DNA of 64,000 bases from Zarea fungicola (GCA_900169235.1 FWCC01000299.1:62001-126000); one strand, 5' to 3'; shown: positions 45,248 to 57,015, numbered from the stretch's first letter. Notes: a model not told the origin generated them from the sequence alone. Numbers and translations: made by a program.

Positions 45248-46330
45248 TTACTGCGCTTCCGCCGAGGCGATTTCCGCTGCCAGTATTTCGTTCGCCTTCT
45301 TGAAGATCGCATCATGTACACATGCCCTTGCCGCAATCATGCCCTTGTTCGCATGAAGCGCTCGCCCTGCGCCGAAGTCAATCGCCTTGCCGTCAAAATC
45401 TGTAATTTTTCCACCAAGTTCCGTAAAGATGAGCTGCGTCCCCGCATTGTCCCAAATGTGAAAGACGGCCGTCTCGCGCGCGCCGAGCCGTACCCAGGTG
45501 TCCGCACTACCCAGGACCAACGCTGCGTAGCGCATGTGGCTGGCCCAGAGGTCCAGCCCGGGATACTGTGCACCGAACTCGGCAGCAAGCGTTCGCGTAA
45601 GCTCATGGTTGGTAGAACTGGACTTCTGGCAATCGACGAAACACAGGTCCTTTAGATCGCCAGGTCCCGCCAGCGGTGCCGCGAGGGGCAAGGCCGGGGA
45701 TGACAAGAGTGATGCTGCTTGAGAGGGGAAGCGTCGAATTGTAGTGCCGTGGCCCTTGACAGCAGTCAGAATGACACCGAGGCCGTCTCTGTCGACGACA
45801 TCGTCGTAAACTCTGCCATCGTCGGCGACTTTCAAACTCGGACAGCCCAGTACCCCAACGATTTCCTTACCATTCTCAATCAGCGCAAGCGACACGGCAT
45901 ATTGCTGCCCGCGCAAAAAAGTCGCCGTGCCATCAATTGGATCCATGACCCAGAATCGTCCTGAGTGCCCGCCCTGACCTGAGCCGCCCAAGTCAATCAA
46001 ATCCAGCATTTCTTCCATCGAAGAGGGGCTTGCTAGTGTCTCACCACCAGCCTCGGCAGATGACAAGACCACTTCATAGACTTTGTCTCGCAACTGCACA
46101 TCGCTTCGAAGCACCGATGAATCCTCTTCGCCCAGGAAGCCATCGCAGGGAAACGCCGCGTGTAGGGCACTGATGAGAAGTGCCTGGGCAGCAAAGTCGG
46201 CTACTGTCACAGGTGTAGCATCAGCCTTGGGCACCGCGTTGACTTGGGACTGAATTCTCTTGGTAAGAATGGCGGCTCGCAAAACGGCCGCCTCGGCAAT
46301 CGCTCGCTCGTGTTCAAGGCTTGCGGTCAT
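45248..46330 (-). CDS. 3'(2'),5'-bisphosphate nucleotidase-like phosphatase
   Basis: A single frame; the preferred start at 46330 gives 360 residues. An upstream in-frame ATG at 46378 would add 16 unconserved residues. It belongs to the lithium-sensitive inositol monophosphatase/Hal2 superfamily. Metal-binding motifs are GFLGEEDSSV near residue 67, VMDPIDGTATFLRGQQYAVS near 125, and HIWDNAGTQLIFTELGG near 300. The FLRGQQYAVS segment resembles Hal2/Met22, which turns PAP into AMP and relieves salt and sulfur-assimilation stress. Filamentous fungi also have paralogs, so it may be a second Hal2-like enzyme rather than the Met22 ortholog; substrate specificity is not settled by the sequence. Confidence 0.82.
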   Translation of the reverse strand: MTASLEHERAIAEAAVLRAAILTKRIQSQVNAVPKADATPVTVADFAAQALLISALHAAFPCDGFLGEEDSSVLRSDVQLRDKVYEVVLSSAEAGGETLASPSSMEEMLDLIDLGGSGQGGHSGRFWVMDPIDGTATFLRGQQYAVSLALIENGKEIVGVLGCPSLKVADDGRVYDDVVDRDGLGVILTAVKGHGTTIRRFPSQAASLLSSPALPLAAPLAGPGDLKDLCFVDCQKSSSTNHELTRTLAAEFGAQYPGLDLWASHMRYAALVLGSADTWVRLGARETAVFHIWDNAGTQLIFTELGGKITDFDGKAIDFGAGRALHANKGMIAARACVHDAIFKKANEILAAEIASAEAQ

Positions 46331-47024
46331 TATTGTCTGGTTTGGGGGCTGTTTCTTGGTAGAACATTGCCATTCCAAGTGGAGGTGACTTTTTTGCTAC
46401 GAGTAGGTGGGACGAACAAAGCTGTACAAGTGACATTCTTGAACCGAAAAGATGAACGTCCCTAAGCTCAGAGCCACTAAGTTGTCTCTAGTACAAGTTT
46501 CACCCCAGTTTACAACCAGCAGATCGGAGAACTTTAATATAATAATTATGATATTTCATAAGGAAAGGCTTCAAGACATGTCGCACAGCCAACTCTATTA
46601 CTTCAGCGATCGAATTTAACTTACACATTGTTTGCTTTGGCAATTAAGACAATTTGTGGTGGTAGAAGCACAGACCACCTCCTGATAACACATGTGCCGC
46701 CTCACCAAGAAACAAACAGAATATTGCCACTTCTTCACAAATCGCAACACCCTCAAAAATTCTAATCAGACAGCGACCCACGGCGAACTCCTTCCCCACA
46801 CCATTCATGAGCCGTTTCCTAATGCTAAGCATCTTGGGTATGTTGTGCAGCGGCTTGCTTTAGGCCATTAACAAAATCTTAAAAATTCAACCATTGTACC
46901 AAACGCCAGATATATGCGGGGGGGGGAAATGCAAGAGGCTTCAAAATCCGTTGGCGAATCAAATACATATCTTGGCTTCACCATGCTCAAGATCTAAGGT
47001 TCCACTACCATGTCCATGGGCGGC
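46331..47024. other. Intergenic region between the nucleotidase and CHD1 3' end
   Basis: 694 bp that serve as promoter of the nucleotidase gene and 3' UTR of CHD1 (both on the minus strand). There is a 9-G homopolymer at 46918-46926. The 62-codon frame at 46644-46832 is not recognised. Confidence 0.5.
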
Positions 47025-50000
47025 CTACGCTCCATTCGTACTTGACTTGGCCGGGCCGCCTTCCTTGTTGCGAGCATGTAGCGTTCGGTACATATTGCTC
47101 AATCGTTTACCTGTTACACTTTTGCTCGTGTCATCGACAGGCCAAAGCGCTGCCAAGAAATCCCTATTTGCACTAGTCAGCAAGCTCATATCTCATGATA
47201 CGAATAAGTCAGCTTACCAGAAATTATCCTTTAAACCTCCATCCGCAATTGTAGCTGGAAGCCTCTCATCAAGGAACGTTCCAATTACAACCAGTTCTAC
47301 CGCAAATATTGATGCACGCTCCTTGCTCGACTTGACGTTGTCCTTTGTGGTTGAAAGAATCTTCTCGAAATTCTCACGAACGGGTTTCAGGAGGTACCAA
47401 ATCATTGCATCATTATCTTGGCCGCGCTGGTCTGCATTGTCGCCAATCTTGCGCAGTTCATCCAGCCGCTGAATGGCTTTTGCTCGCCTTTCGTCCAGGG
47501 GCCGGTGCTCATAGTGGCTGCTTCTCTCGCGATCGCCATGCCGATCTTCGCGACGATAGTCGTCACGTCTATCATCGCGTCTGTCATCGCGCCTTTCCTC
47601 ACGTCGATAGTCATCTCGTCTATCGTCGCGTCTGTCTTCGCGCCTATCATCACGCCTCTCATCGCGTCTATCGTCTCGTCTATCGTCCCGTCTATCATCA
47701 CGTCGATAGTCGTCGCGTCTGTCATCACGTCTATAATCATCGCGACGGTAGTCGTCCCTACGGTACTCATCCCGAATCCGAGGCTTCTCACGTCTTCGTT
47801 CACGGTCATCATCATCCCGGCGGCGCGGCTTGTCAGTTCTGTCGTGTCTGTCATCATGTCTGCTGCTGCGGCGTCCGTCTTCAGATCGATGGCTCTTGGC
47901 AGGACGAGAATCTTCGTGGGAGCCATGCTTGCGTTTCAGCTCTGGCCGCGGGGTACCGCGATCATGTTCCCTATCCTTGTCACGCGGTCGCTTAGCAACT
48001 TGGCCGCTTGGAGATGCGGCGGCGCTATTGCGATGACCATTGGCCGTTTGCTTTTTTATGCGCAGACCGTCAGATGTCCTGTGGCTGGGGCGATCACCGG
48101 ATTGTCTTGCAAGAAGCACAGAAAGCAGATACTCAGACCGTCGCACAAGGTGTACTGCACCAGGTGCCTTGAGTTTGTCATTGGCCTTTGTCCGCTCTTC
48201 TTTTTTGCCCACGCGATGCTCTTCCAGGAACATCTTCTCTAGAAGTTCGAGCTCCGGGTCATCACGAATCTGTACCCATGCTCCGAAACCGTGCCTGTCA
48301 ATGCCCACAAGGAGCATTGCATCTTCTTTAGCACCCCACGGGCAACTATAGTTCGCCCCCTTGGTCGCGTCGGGTAACCGGAATGTTCTGAAATCGGCTT
48401 GGCTTCTTATAGAGTCGTGCAGTAATTGAAGCTGCTTGGGCCTTTCAATTGCCGTCTCCGCATTAACTTTTTTCAGTTCACCAAAATCGATCAAAACAGC
48501 TTTCTTGTCTTTTTTGGTCAACATCTTACCCATCTTCTTCTCTTCCTCGACCATCTTGTTCAAGTTATCGTCAACAGCTGATTGTGCGGCTTTAATAAAA
48601 TCGTCCAGAACAGATTTAACAAAATCGGCATCTCTTTCGACAAGCTTTGCTTCGCGGATAATGTCATCCCGTCGATTGTCCATTGAGCCGTATCGGAAAT
48701 AGGCCTTGATGAGATTTCGTTGCTCCTTGTCATTGAGTGGACGCTTAGGATCAGCCAGCAGGGCCTGTTTCTCCTCCTCTTCCAGTTGCTGTTCCCTCTG
48801 TCGTTTCTTAAGTCGATCAGCTCGTTCAGATTCACGATTGCGGCTTTTGACTGCTGCTCGTCGCGGGGCACTCTCAGCGGCAACTTTGGCAAGATAATCC
48901 TCATGCTGTCTTTTTTCCTCATCCGCTTTAATCTCAGCCAACTTATCGGCGGGAATGATTTGGTCCCAGTCAAGGTTTATGTCGTCCACTTTGACATCAG
49001 TAATTTGCATGAAGTTGTCCCAGTCTATGCCGCCACTACTGAGATTGATCTTGTCATCGACTTTCGTCTTGGTAACTTCAGCGTTTTCAAGGATAGAATC
49101 GATATCTAGTTGCTCCAAGCGTTCCTGGTTGCCGCTCTGCTCAAACATTTTCGACGATCGCATTTTCAAAACCATTTGAATGTCCTCATTCGAGGATGGT
49201 CCATCTACTTTGATGCCCTTCTTGTTGAGCTCTTCCTTGAATGCTGCCTTGCCGTCGTCAGTAACACCAGCCTGGATAGTAAGATACTCTAACAACAGCT
49301 TATTGCGCGCACGCTCCAGGACTTCTTCCTCGACGGTTTCCTTGGATACGAGTCGGTAGATGTTGACGGGTCGCTTTTGGCCGATTCGATGGGCTCGAGC
49401 CATGGCTTGTAAATCAGCCTGTGGATTCCAATCTGAATCAAAGATAACAACAGTGTCTGCTGTCATTAGATTGATACCCAGGCCACCAGCTCGAGTAGAG
49501 AGCAAGAAGCAGAAATCTTCGCTGTCGTCGGCATTGAAATGATTGATGGCCATTCGTCTGGGGCCGGCGGCAATAGTTCCGTCAAGTCTCTGAAATTTGT
49601 AGCCACGGAGAGACATATAGTCGCCAAGAATATCGAGCATCCTCACCATCTGGCTAAAGATGAGAACGCGATGGCCATCCCTTTTTAGTTTAGATAGTAA
49701 CTGGTCGAGAAGCATCATCTTGCCACTGCTTGTGATGAGACCTTTGATCTGGTCTTCACGGCGGATACTGCCAGCCAGCACACGCTCTTCTGCGCCAGGA
49801 AACATGTAGGGATGATTACTGATCTTCTTGAGCTCCATCATGATGTTGAGCAACGAGTTTTTGTGCCCACTGCTAGCATCAGAGAGCGCAGCATAATTCC
49901 TAGTCAGGATATTCTTGTAGTAATCCAGCTGAACATCAGAAAGTTCGACACGAATGATCTTTTCTGTCTTGGGTGGCAGGTCGGATTCCACAGTTTCTTT

Positions 50001-52190
50001 TGTACGGCGCAGAATATACGGTGCAATGGCAGAATGAAGTTCTTGAAGTTTTTCTTGGGCATCAGCTGCAGAAAGGGTATCAAGGTCTTCATCGATATTA
50101 ACCTTGCCAGGGTTGAGAAAGTCTAGAAGTGCAGCAAGCTCTGAAAGGTTGTTTTGTATAGGTGTGCCCGTAATAAGAACTTTGCAAGGGACGCCAAAGC
50201 CAACCAAGCGCATATAAAGCTGAGATTCGCTGTTTTTGAGACGATGGGCTTCATCGACGGCAAGGACTTGCCATTTGATGGATTGAAGAAACTGCCAGTC
50301 TTGGAGAATAAACTCGTACGAGGTTACAAGAACGTTGAACTTTGGCTTCTTGGGGTTGCCATCAACAAGCAGCTCATTTTCTCGAATGATACTGCGAGCA
50401 TCCTCGGGGCCAAGATAAACGACATAGTTCATATCTGGGGCCCAGTTATTGAACGTGTCGCACCATGCTGGAATGACGCTGAGAGGGGCAACAACCAGCG
50501 ACGGTCCTTCTTGTCGACGACAGTTGCGCAGCCAACTAAGGAAAGACACCGTTTGAACAGTTTTTCCGAGACCCATTTCATCAGCCAGAATGACATTGTT
50601 TCCCCGACACCAGTTGAGGGCAAGAAAGTTGAGGCCACGAAGCTGAAAAGCACGCAACTCGCCACCCTTGATGTAACTTGGCTGCTCATCAAGTTTTGTC
50701 ATCCTAGAACGTGTATCCAAATTGGTCTCTTTGCGATCTGACTGCCATGATCTGGAGGCACGATCCAAGTACTGGTCAATCTTGTCCTGGAATTGAGCAC
50801 TGATTTCAGAAGCCGTTTCCCACGTACATTCTTCGTAGGTGAGACCCTTCCATTTGACGAAGTATTCTGGACCATCATCGCCATCGCGAACATTGACAAC
50901 TCTTTCGACTTGTGTGAAGTCTTCAAACGCTTCTTCGTCGCGTTCGCGGTCAAGGAAGTATTGCTCCTTTGTTTCAGGAGGTACATCCTCTCCAAAGCGG
51001 ATATCAAGTTCGTACTCAACGAGCTTTCGGAAGTAGTTTTCTACCTTGCGAAAGCCGCGTACATTGCGTAAGGACTCGATGGTTTCCCAGGTATCGTGCA
51101 AGTTTGACTTTCCTTGCCACTTCACAAAGTATTCAAAGTCGTTCCGGTTGGAGTCGTAGGCAGGTGCACCACCATCCTTTACACGGTGTTTGATAACCTT
51201 TTCGACATATGGCGAGTCGTCGACGTAATCGGCCACGTAGTACCCCTGAGCAACCTCAGTGTCATCTTCGTCCTCCTCCTCCCCGTCTGTCTCTTCATAG
51301 GCTCCTTGTTGTACCACTTGTGCGGCTCGGCGGCTAGACCATCGCTTCTCGGTGAGGGCCAGAGCCGGTTGTGCTTCGAGACGTTGCCGAGCCCGCTTTA
51401 ATTGACTCTTTGCTCGTGCGCCACCATATGTGTCTGAATCGGAATCGGAATCGTTTGTAGACAGTTGTAGAACAGGAGTTCCTCGTTTTGAGGCTATCAG
51501 TCATGTTAGTAGGTACGTATCACGTTAGATACAGTAGAGTGGCGCATACACGCATGAGAGTTATCGACACGTCGTCGCTTAATTTGGCGGCGGCTGACGG
51601 GTTCAGCATCGGATTCAGATTCGGATTCAACCTGGCAACAACTGTAAGTATGTATTTCGGATTAAAATTTGCCGTGGACGACGTACAATTTTGATTTGTT
51701 CGCGAGGGCGGCGCTGCACTCAAATGTTAGCGTCAGTGGACATGGTGAAAAATTTTCACGTGCGGGGATGTCGTACGCTGCGACGTAGGCCATAAAGCTC
51801 TGGATTGGCTCTAATGTATTTTTCTTCGTCGCGAGAAGCTTTTCGCTTGGAACCTTGATTTGAGTCGGTAGAACTGGCACGGCCGCGCGGTTCGTCGTTT
51901 TGATCATGGGGAGAGGGCAGATCATTGTTCATCTCAAAGTCGGCGTCGTGTGACGCATCATCAGCACTGGATTCTTCGCTTTCTGACATGCGATCCTCAT
52001 CGGAGATGTTGCTTGCGACACCACTGACGCCTCTGTTGGATCCCATCGGTGAGGCTCTGTGTGAGGGAGTCACGGAGCGATCGGAGGCATCGCTGGGACT
52101 GCGAGGGCGTTGTGCGAGGATATGAGAGTCATTTGTATCGTCTTCTATTACATGCCCATTTATAGGGCTGCCCAAAGCAGGGCTAGACAT
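47025..52190 (-). CDS. CHD1: CHD1-type chromatin remodelling ATPase
   Basis: Minus-strand exons are 52190-51777, 51713-51687 (a 27-nt exon), 51631-51550, 51493-47218 and 47163-47025, giving 1645 residues. Chd1 slides and spaces nucleosomes during transcription elongation. The N-terminus is acidic and Ser-rich. Tandem chromodomains lie at about 270-330 and 370-425 (YFVKWQGKSNLHDTWE, YFVKWKGLTYEECTWE). The SNF2 ATPase has ADEMGLGKTVQ near 480, VDEAHRLKN, and the helicase C motif near GGLGINLMTADTV. A SANT/SLIDE-type region (LLVGIDRHGFGAWVQIRDD) follows near 1285. Residues about 1425-1530 are an Arg/Asp-rich repeat, then a helical segment and the terminal domain. The last exon (FWDFLAALWPVDDTSK) is joined by an intron whose donor sits in TTCTG|GTAAGC; without that splice the frame ends at a TAA at 47216. 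Confidence 0.94.
47535..47790 (-). repeat. Degenerate 12/15-bp repeat coding an Arg-Asp tract in CHD1
   Basis: Read on the minus strand, this stretch codes many copies of R-R-D-D, with variants Y-R-R-D-D, R-R-E-D and R-R-D-E. On the plus strand it appears as repeated cgtctatcatcg/cgtcgatagtcg words. The unit is 12 bp, or 15 bp when a Tyr codon is added. Copies differ at silent positions, so this is an old expanded repeat under protein-level constraint rather than a fresh microsatellite. Confidence 0.85.
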
Positions 52191-54246
52191 GGTTGTGATG
52201 TCGTCGAGCGCTCGTATTTCCTGTCGGCCAGAGTGGTGTCAGCATAATATCCCTTGCCTGAGCGGCAGCCCCGCGATGCCTGCAATAGAGAGTGGCAATG
52301 CGAACAGTGTAGTTGGGCTAGATCGAAAGTAAAAGCAATGTCGAGATGAAATAATGCCGATATCGCTTTGGCATGGCTGCTTTGATGATGGATAAGGAGC
52401 CAAGGCCCAGGAGCGGCATACAGCAGATTTGTGATGCCAGGAGCAGGATTGAGGGCATTCATAGATTAGAGCCATCAACTCTGACAGCTTCCATCAAGAA
52501 TTGACTTTACAATGCGCCACTTCAGCCGTCTCCAATGGCCTGAGGTCGCGTTGTCGCGTATCGCAGGACCAGTAACTGCAGGGCCTGACGCAGGTGCAGC
52601 AGTCACAGCAGATGGCGAGAGTATGGGCAAGGGGTACGCGAAACTTACCAGTCATAAATGAAAGAAAAAGACAGAAAGAACTGAGTGCAATATGAAGTAG
52701 AGGAAAGATGACGCAGGAACTATTCTGGCAAATCGTGGGGAAATCGGTAGGGTGTGAGGGTGTGTGGTTGGAAAAGGCCGGAACTATATAAAAAAAAGCA
52801 TTGGCAGAGAAAGGCAGTCAAAAAAGAAATGGAGGGACGGACGGGGCGGAGAACCGAAGGCACGGCTGGGATGAGACCAAGCCATTTTAGGTTCAGGCGG
52901 TTTTCGCGGTGGCAGATGTGACTTCGGAGTGCCACTGTACCACTCCCACTATGAGATACCTACCTGTACTCTACTAAGGTACTAGGTAGCTACCTACCTT
53001 AGTACAGGTAGGTAGGTACCTAAAGGGCTGTACCTACTGCGTCTGTGGCTAGTGCAATCAAGACGCTATTTCCTTACCACAGGCTACCAAACTTGGGAAT
53101 CATCTTTTGTTGGCCTTATTACTTTAGTACAACCTTACCTGCAGGCTACATTAGGAGAGTAGATAAGTGCCATATTAGTACCTGAGTCGGTAGGCATGGA
53201 CAAGTGGCTCATCGTTGGCTGTGACAACGCCGGGTCACGTGTGCATGCTGAATGGCAGAAAAGTAGCTGACCCAATAACACAGGACGTTGGAAGTTGGAA
53301 TGGGAAATGCGAAAGCAACGACATCTTCTTAGCTTTAAACAAACTAGTTTTTGGTGATGATGAAGCCTGTTTTCGCGGCTGGAATTACCATAGATAACTA
53401 GTAGTGGGTTCCATCGCAGGAAAAGTCAACCTCATGGATATTCCCTTCCTGGATATTCCCAAGAATGCCATGAACAGATACTTCATTTATTAATTATACG
53501 ATTACGTGTAGCGGCAGGCAAATAAATATTGAGTCATTGCACTCTCATTCGGGTCATTGGAGCAGTGCCTGGTTGATATCATTGACAGGTAGGTATTCTA
53601 CCACTGGTCAGGCGGTGGTGGGATCGTGTGTGCAAGCTGCCAGCGTTGAAATTGGAAAGAAATTCTTTTTAAGAAACGGCCGAATCGTTACGCGTTACCG
53701 GTAAATTAATAATCCCGGGGTCATTTCTCCGCGGGCTCACTCATCTGCTTCTCCTACATAGGTACTAAGTGGTTGTGGATATTCATAAACCGTGGACACG
53801 CCCAGATAGTGCAGAGCTGTTGCACAGGTCACTTATTCGCCCTTTTCCGCCCATGTTATACCTAAATCTCGACGAACCTCAAACACTCCCACTAATACTG
53901 TGGCTACCAATGAACAACAACCCGCTGTTGTCCTCACCCGCCGTTGCCCTGCCCCGCCAAACGGACGATTCACGAACCGCGAAAAATTGATGACCATCCC
54001 ACCAGAGCCACCATTTACCACGCTTTGTTCTCCTCCATTTCCTCTTCGTTTTACCATCGTCCGTTAAATTCTCTTGGAGACTTGCCGCTGCACCACTCGC
54101 GTGCTTTGGTCATTGTTCTAACCTTAGGATTTTGTCCTTTCGTCTTTTTGCTCCTTTTCAGCCTGCACCGTTTTGCGTAATCCTCACAAGGGATTGGAAA
54201 AAAAAAATCGTGGCAAAAACTTCACTACCCCCCACCATCAACCACC
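52191..54246. promoter_or_regulatory. Divergent intergenic region of CHD1 and RLI1
   Basis: 2.06 kb with no convincing gene. The RLI1-proximal part (about 53760-54240) is C/T-rich and resembles a 5' leader with accaccATG at the start. It contains the hairpin listed separately and a 15-bp-period duplication tggatattccc (53435-53445 and 53450-53460). Short frames such as 52160-52478 and 53769-53990 are unrecognised. Non-coding first exons of either gene could lie here. Confidence 0.45.
52957..53018. repeat. Imperfect inverted repeat built from TACCTACC/GGTAGGTA
   Basis: The left arm starts tacctacctgtact and the right arm ends agtacaggtaggtaggta. Around the centre is a perfect 12-bp palindrome AGGTAGCTACCT (52984-52995), flanked by ctaaggta and taccttag. 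Pairing is interrupted by a few unpaired bases. It could form a hairpin or cruciform. Similar TACCTACC words occur near 10410 and 30690 in other intergenic spaces. Confidence 0.75.
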
Positions 54247-56305
54247 ATGGCCGACAAACTTACCCGGTAAGTCACCTCCAGACTCGACGTGTGCTGTTTT
54301 CCGAATCTCCCTCCTCTATCGACTCGGTTTGAATTTTAGCCAGCTAACTGTTTCCTTTTCAGTATCGCCATTGTCAACAGCGATAAAGTACGCCCCGCAC
54401 TGCTTGATCCCTCTCTACCCCGCCATACTGACCTCCAATATAGTGTCGCCCTCGAAAGTGCCGACAAGAATGCAAGAAGTCTTGCCCCGTTGTTCGCAGT
54501 GGCAAACTTTGCATTGAGGTCCAGCCTGATTCCCGTCTTGCTTTCATATCCGAGTCTCTTTGCATCGGTTGTGGCATCTGCCCCAAGAAATGCCCCTTCG
54601 ACGCCATTACGATCATCAACCTGCCCACGAACCTCGAGAGCCAAGTCACCCATCGTTATGGCCCCAACAGCTTCAAGCTTCATCGCTTGCCCATGCCTCG
54701 TCCCAACCAGGTGCTTGGTCTGGTTGGCACCAACGGTATCGGCAAGAGCACTGCGTTGAAGATTCTTAGTGGCAAGCTTAAGCCTAATCTTGGTCGCTTC
54801 GACAACCCGCCCGACTGGGAGGATGTCATCAAGCACTTCCGTGGCTCTGAGCTTCAAAGTATGTTCTTCAATTCTCTCACCGTTTCCTTGAAATCTACTT
54901 GGCGAATCTAACCCTCCACCTAGACTACTTCACCAAGCTTCTGGAAGACGATCTCAAGGCCGTCGTGAAGCCTCAGTATGTAGACCAGATCCCCAAGGCC
55001 GTACGTGGTCCTGAGAAGAGTGTCCGCCACCTGATCGAGAGCCGCGCCTCTCTCAATAACATGGATCAGGTCGCTGATGTCCTCGAGCTCAACCATATTA
55101 TGGACCGTGACATCACCCTGCTCTCCGGTGGTGAGCTTCAACGTTTCGCTATTGGTACCGTGTGCGTTCAGAATGCCGACGTCTACATGTTTGACGAGCC
55201 TTCCTCGTATCTCGATGTCAAGCAACGTCTCGCTGCCGCCAGAATCATCCGCTCACTTCTCCGTGATGACGACTATATCATCGTCGTTGAGCACGATTTG
55301 TCAGTTCTCGACTACCTCTCTGATTTCATCTGCGTGCTCTATGGTAAACCCGCTGTATATGGTGTCGTTACTCTGCCTGCGTCTGTCCGTGAAGGTATCA
55401 ATATTTTCTTGGATGGCCATATCCCTACCGAAAACTTGCGATTCCGAGATGAGTCTCTTACTTTCCGCATCGCCGAAGGCGCTGACGAGTATCAGCTTGA
55501 CCGTTCTCGTGCTTTCAAGTACCCAAGAATGGAGAAGACTCTCGGTAACTTCCGTCTCCGCATCGATGCTGGTGAATTTACCGACTCCGAGATTATTGTC
55601 ATGATGGGAGAGAATGGAACTGGCAAGACCACATTCTGTCGTCTTCTTGCCGGTGCCCTCAAGCCTGACTCCAAGGCCGGCGTTCCTGAGATGAGAATCA
55701 GCATGAAGCCCCAGACCATTACCCCCAAGTTCGCCGGAACTGTCCGTCAGCTCTTCTTCAAGAAGATCAAGGCCGCTTTCTTGTCCCCACAGTTCCAGAC
55801 TGACGTTGTTAAGCCTCTTAAGCTGGACGATTTCATTGACCAAGAAGTCCAGAACCTGTCTGGTGGTGAACTGCAGCGTGTTGCCATTGTCCTGGCTCTT
55901 GGTCTACCTGCAGATATCTACTTGATTGATGAGCCCTCGGCTTACCTCGACTCTGAGCAGCGTATTATTGCCTCGCGTGTCATCAAGCGTTTCATCATGC
56001 ATAACAAGAAGACCGCCTTTGTCGTTGAACACGATTTCATCATGGCCACTTATCTTGCAGACCGTGTTATTGTCTTTGACGGTCAGCCTGGCATCGACGC
56101 TCATGCCAACGCACCTGAGTCTCTCCTCACCGGCTGCAACACGTTCCTCAAGAACCTTGACGTCACCTTTCGCCGCGACCCCACCAACTTCCGTCCCCGT
56201 ATCAACAAGTTGGACTCTCAGCTAGATCAGGAGCAGAAGTTGAACGGTAACTACTTCTTCTTGGATGACAGCGAGGACAGGGCGCCTCCAGCCAAGACTG
56301 CTTGA
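54247..56305 (+). CDS. RLI1: ABCE1-family ATPase Rli1 (ribosome recycling factor)
   Basis: Four exons, 54247-54266 (20 nt), 54363-54387 (25 nt), 54444-54858 and 54924-56305, give 613 residues. Rli1 splits ribosomes after termination and is also needed for ribosome export and initiation; it is cytosolic and depends on Fe-S cluster biogenesis. The ferredoxin-like N-terminus has all cluster cysteines ([17 protein letters not shown] and [13 protein letters not shown]). NBD1 has GTNGIGKST near residue 110, signature [10 protein letters not shown], and [13 protein letters not shown]2 has GENGTGKTT near 382, signature [10 protein letters not shown], and [10 protein letters not shown]. The two tiny first exons are supported by conserved [12 protein letters not shown] spanning both junctions. 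The C-terminus [11 protein letters not shown] matches other family members. Confidence 0.97.
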
Positions 56306-57015
56306 AAAGGGCATCCATAAGGATCAAGGCCCTCCGTACCACCAGCACTCGCCCGATGAGCATACGCGCGGAAGCGCAGGCGGCGACGCCAATGGAAAAG
56401 TAGGAAGCAACGCCAACCTGGAGCGCCAAGACTTAGCCGCATCAGAAGCTGGCGCCAGCGAGGAAGACGAGCCGGACGACTGACACCGGCCGCAAGCAGT
56501 CTCTCCCCTGTTGTCTGGTCCTGCCATGTTTTTCAGTGTTTGAAGATTCAGCGCCTAAGCTGGAGAACATTTGGTGCTTGGCAGATTGAGGGACAATGGG
56601 TCAAGCCTTGGAGGACTGTCTGCCACAATTTCTGAAACTTGACAGTTTCCTACCCTCGCGGGAGGCTGGCTAGATGTTTATAAGAAGAGTTCAAATGTCT
56701 ACAGGATGAAATAAAAAAAAGAATTTATTCGATTTTGAATATAAAAATCCCTCGAATTTCGGATTTCACGTGCACAGATGTCAGCTTCCTCTTTCCATCC
56801 ATAAAGTTTTTTAGTCCTACATACGTACCACCAAGTTGCCACCTTACTACGATACAAGTTGGTACTTTGCAGCTGAACGTTTGAAGCAAAATGATGAAGA
56901 AACAGGCGAGAAATCAGTCAAAGCAGTAATCCCGGCACTCTCTTCATCGGTTAGTTTTGAAAAAACAATAATAATAATCAACACTGCGTGAGTTGGTCTT
57001 TCTTTTTCTCGAGCC
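56306..57015. other. Convergent intergenic region, RLI1 and PRP40 3' ends
   Basis: 710 bp between converging genes. A 72-codon open frame (56265-56483) overlaps the end of RLI1 in another frame; see findings. A/T-rich tracts at 56705-56760 fit polyadenylation signals. Nothing else was recognised. Confidence 0.5.

Noticed and set aside
47418..48242. 274-codon plus-strand frame opposite CHD1
   Set aside because: It is the reverse reading of the Arg/Asp repeat. The antisense of GAC/CGT-type codons is stop-poor, so a long Val/Ile/Ser-rich shadow frame is expected. No family match and no initiation context.
47214..51317. CHD1 as a single 1367-codon gene starting at 51317
   Set aside because: The codon at 51317 is GTG, not ATG, and four further exons restore the acidic N-terminus and the C-terminal domain in phase.
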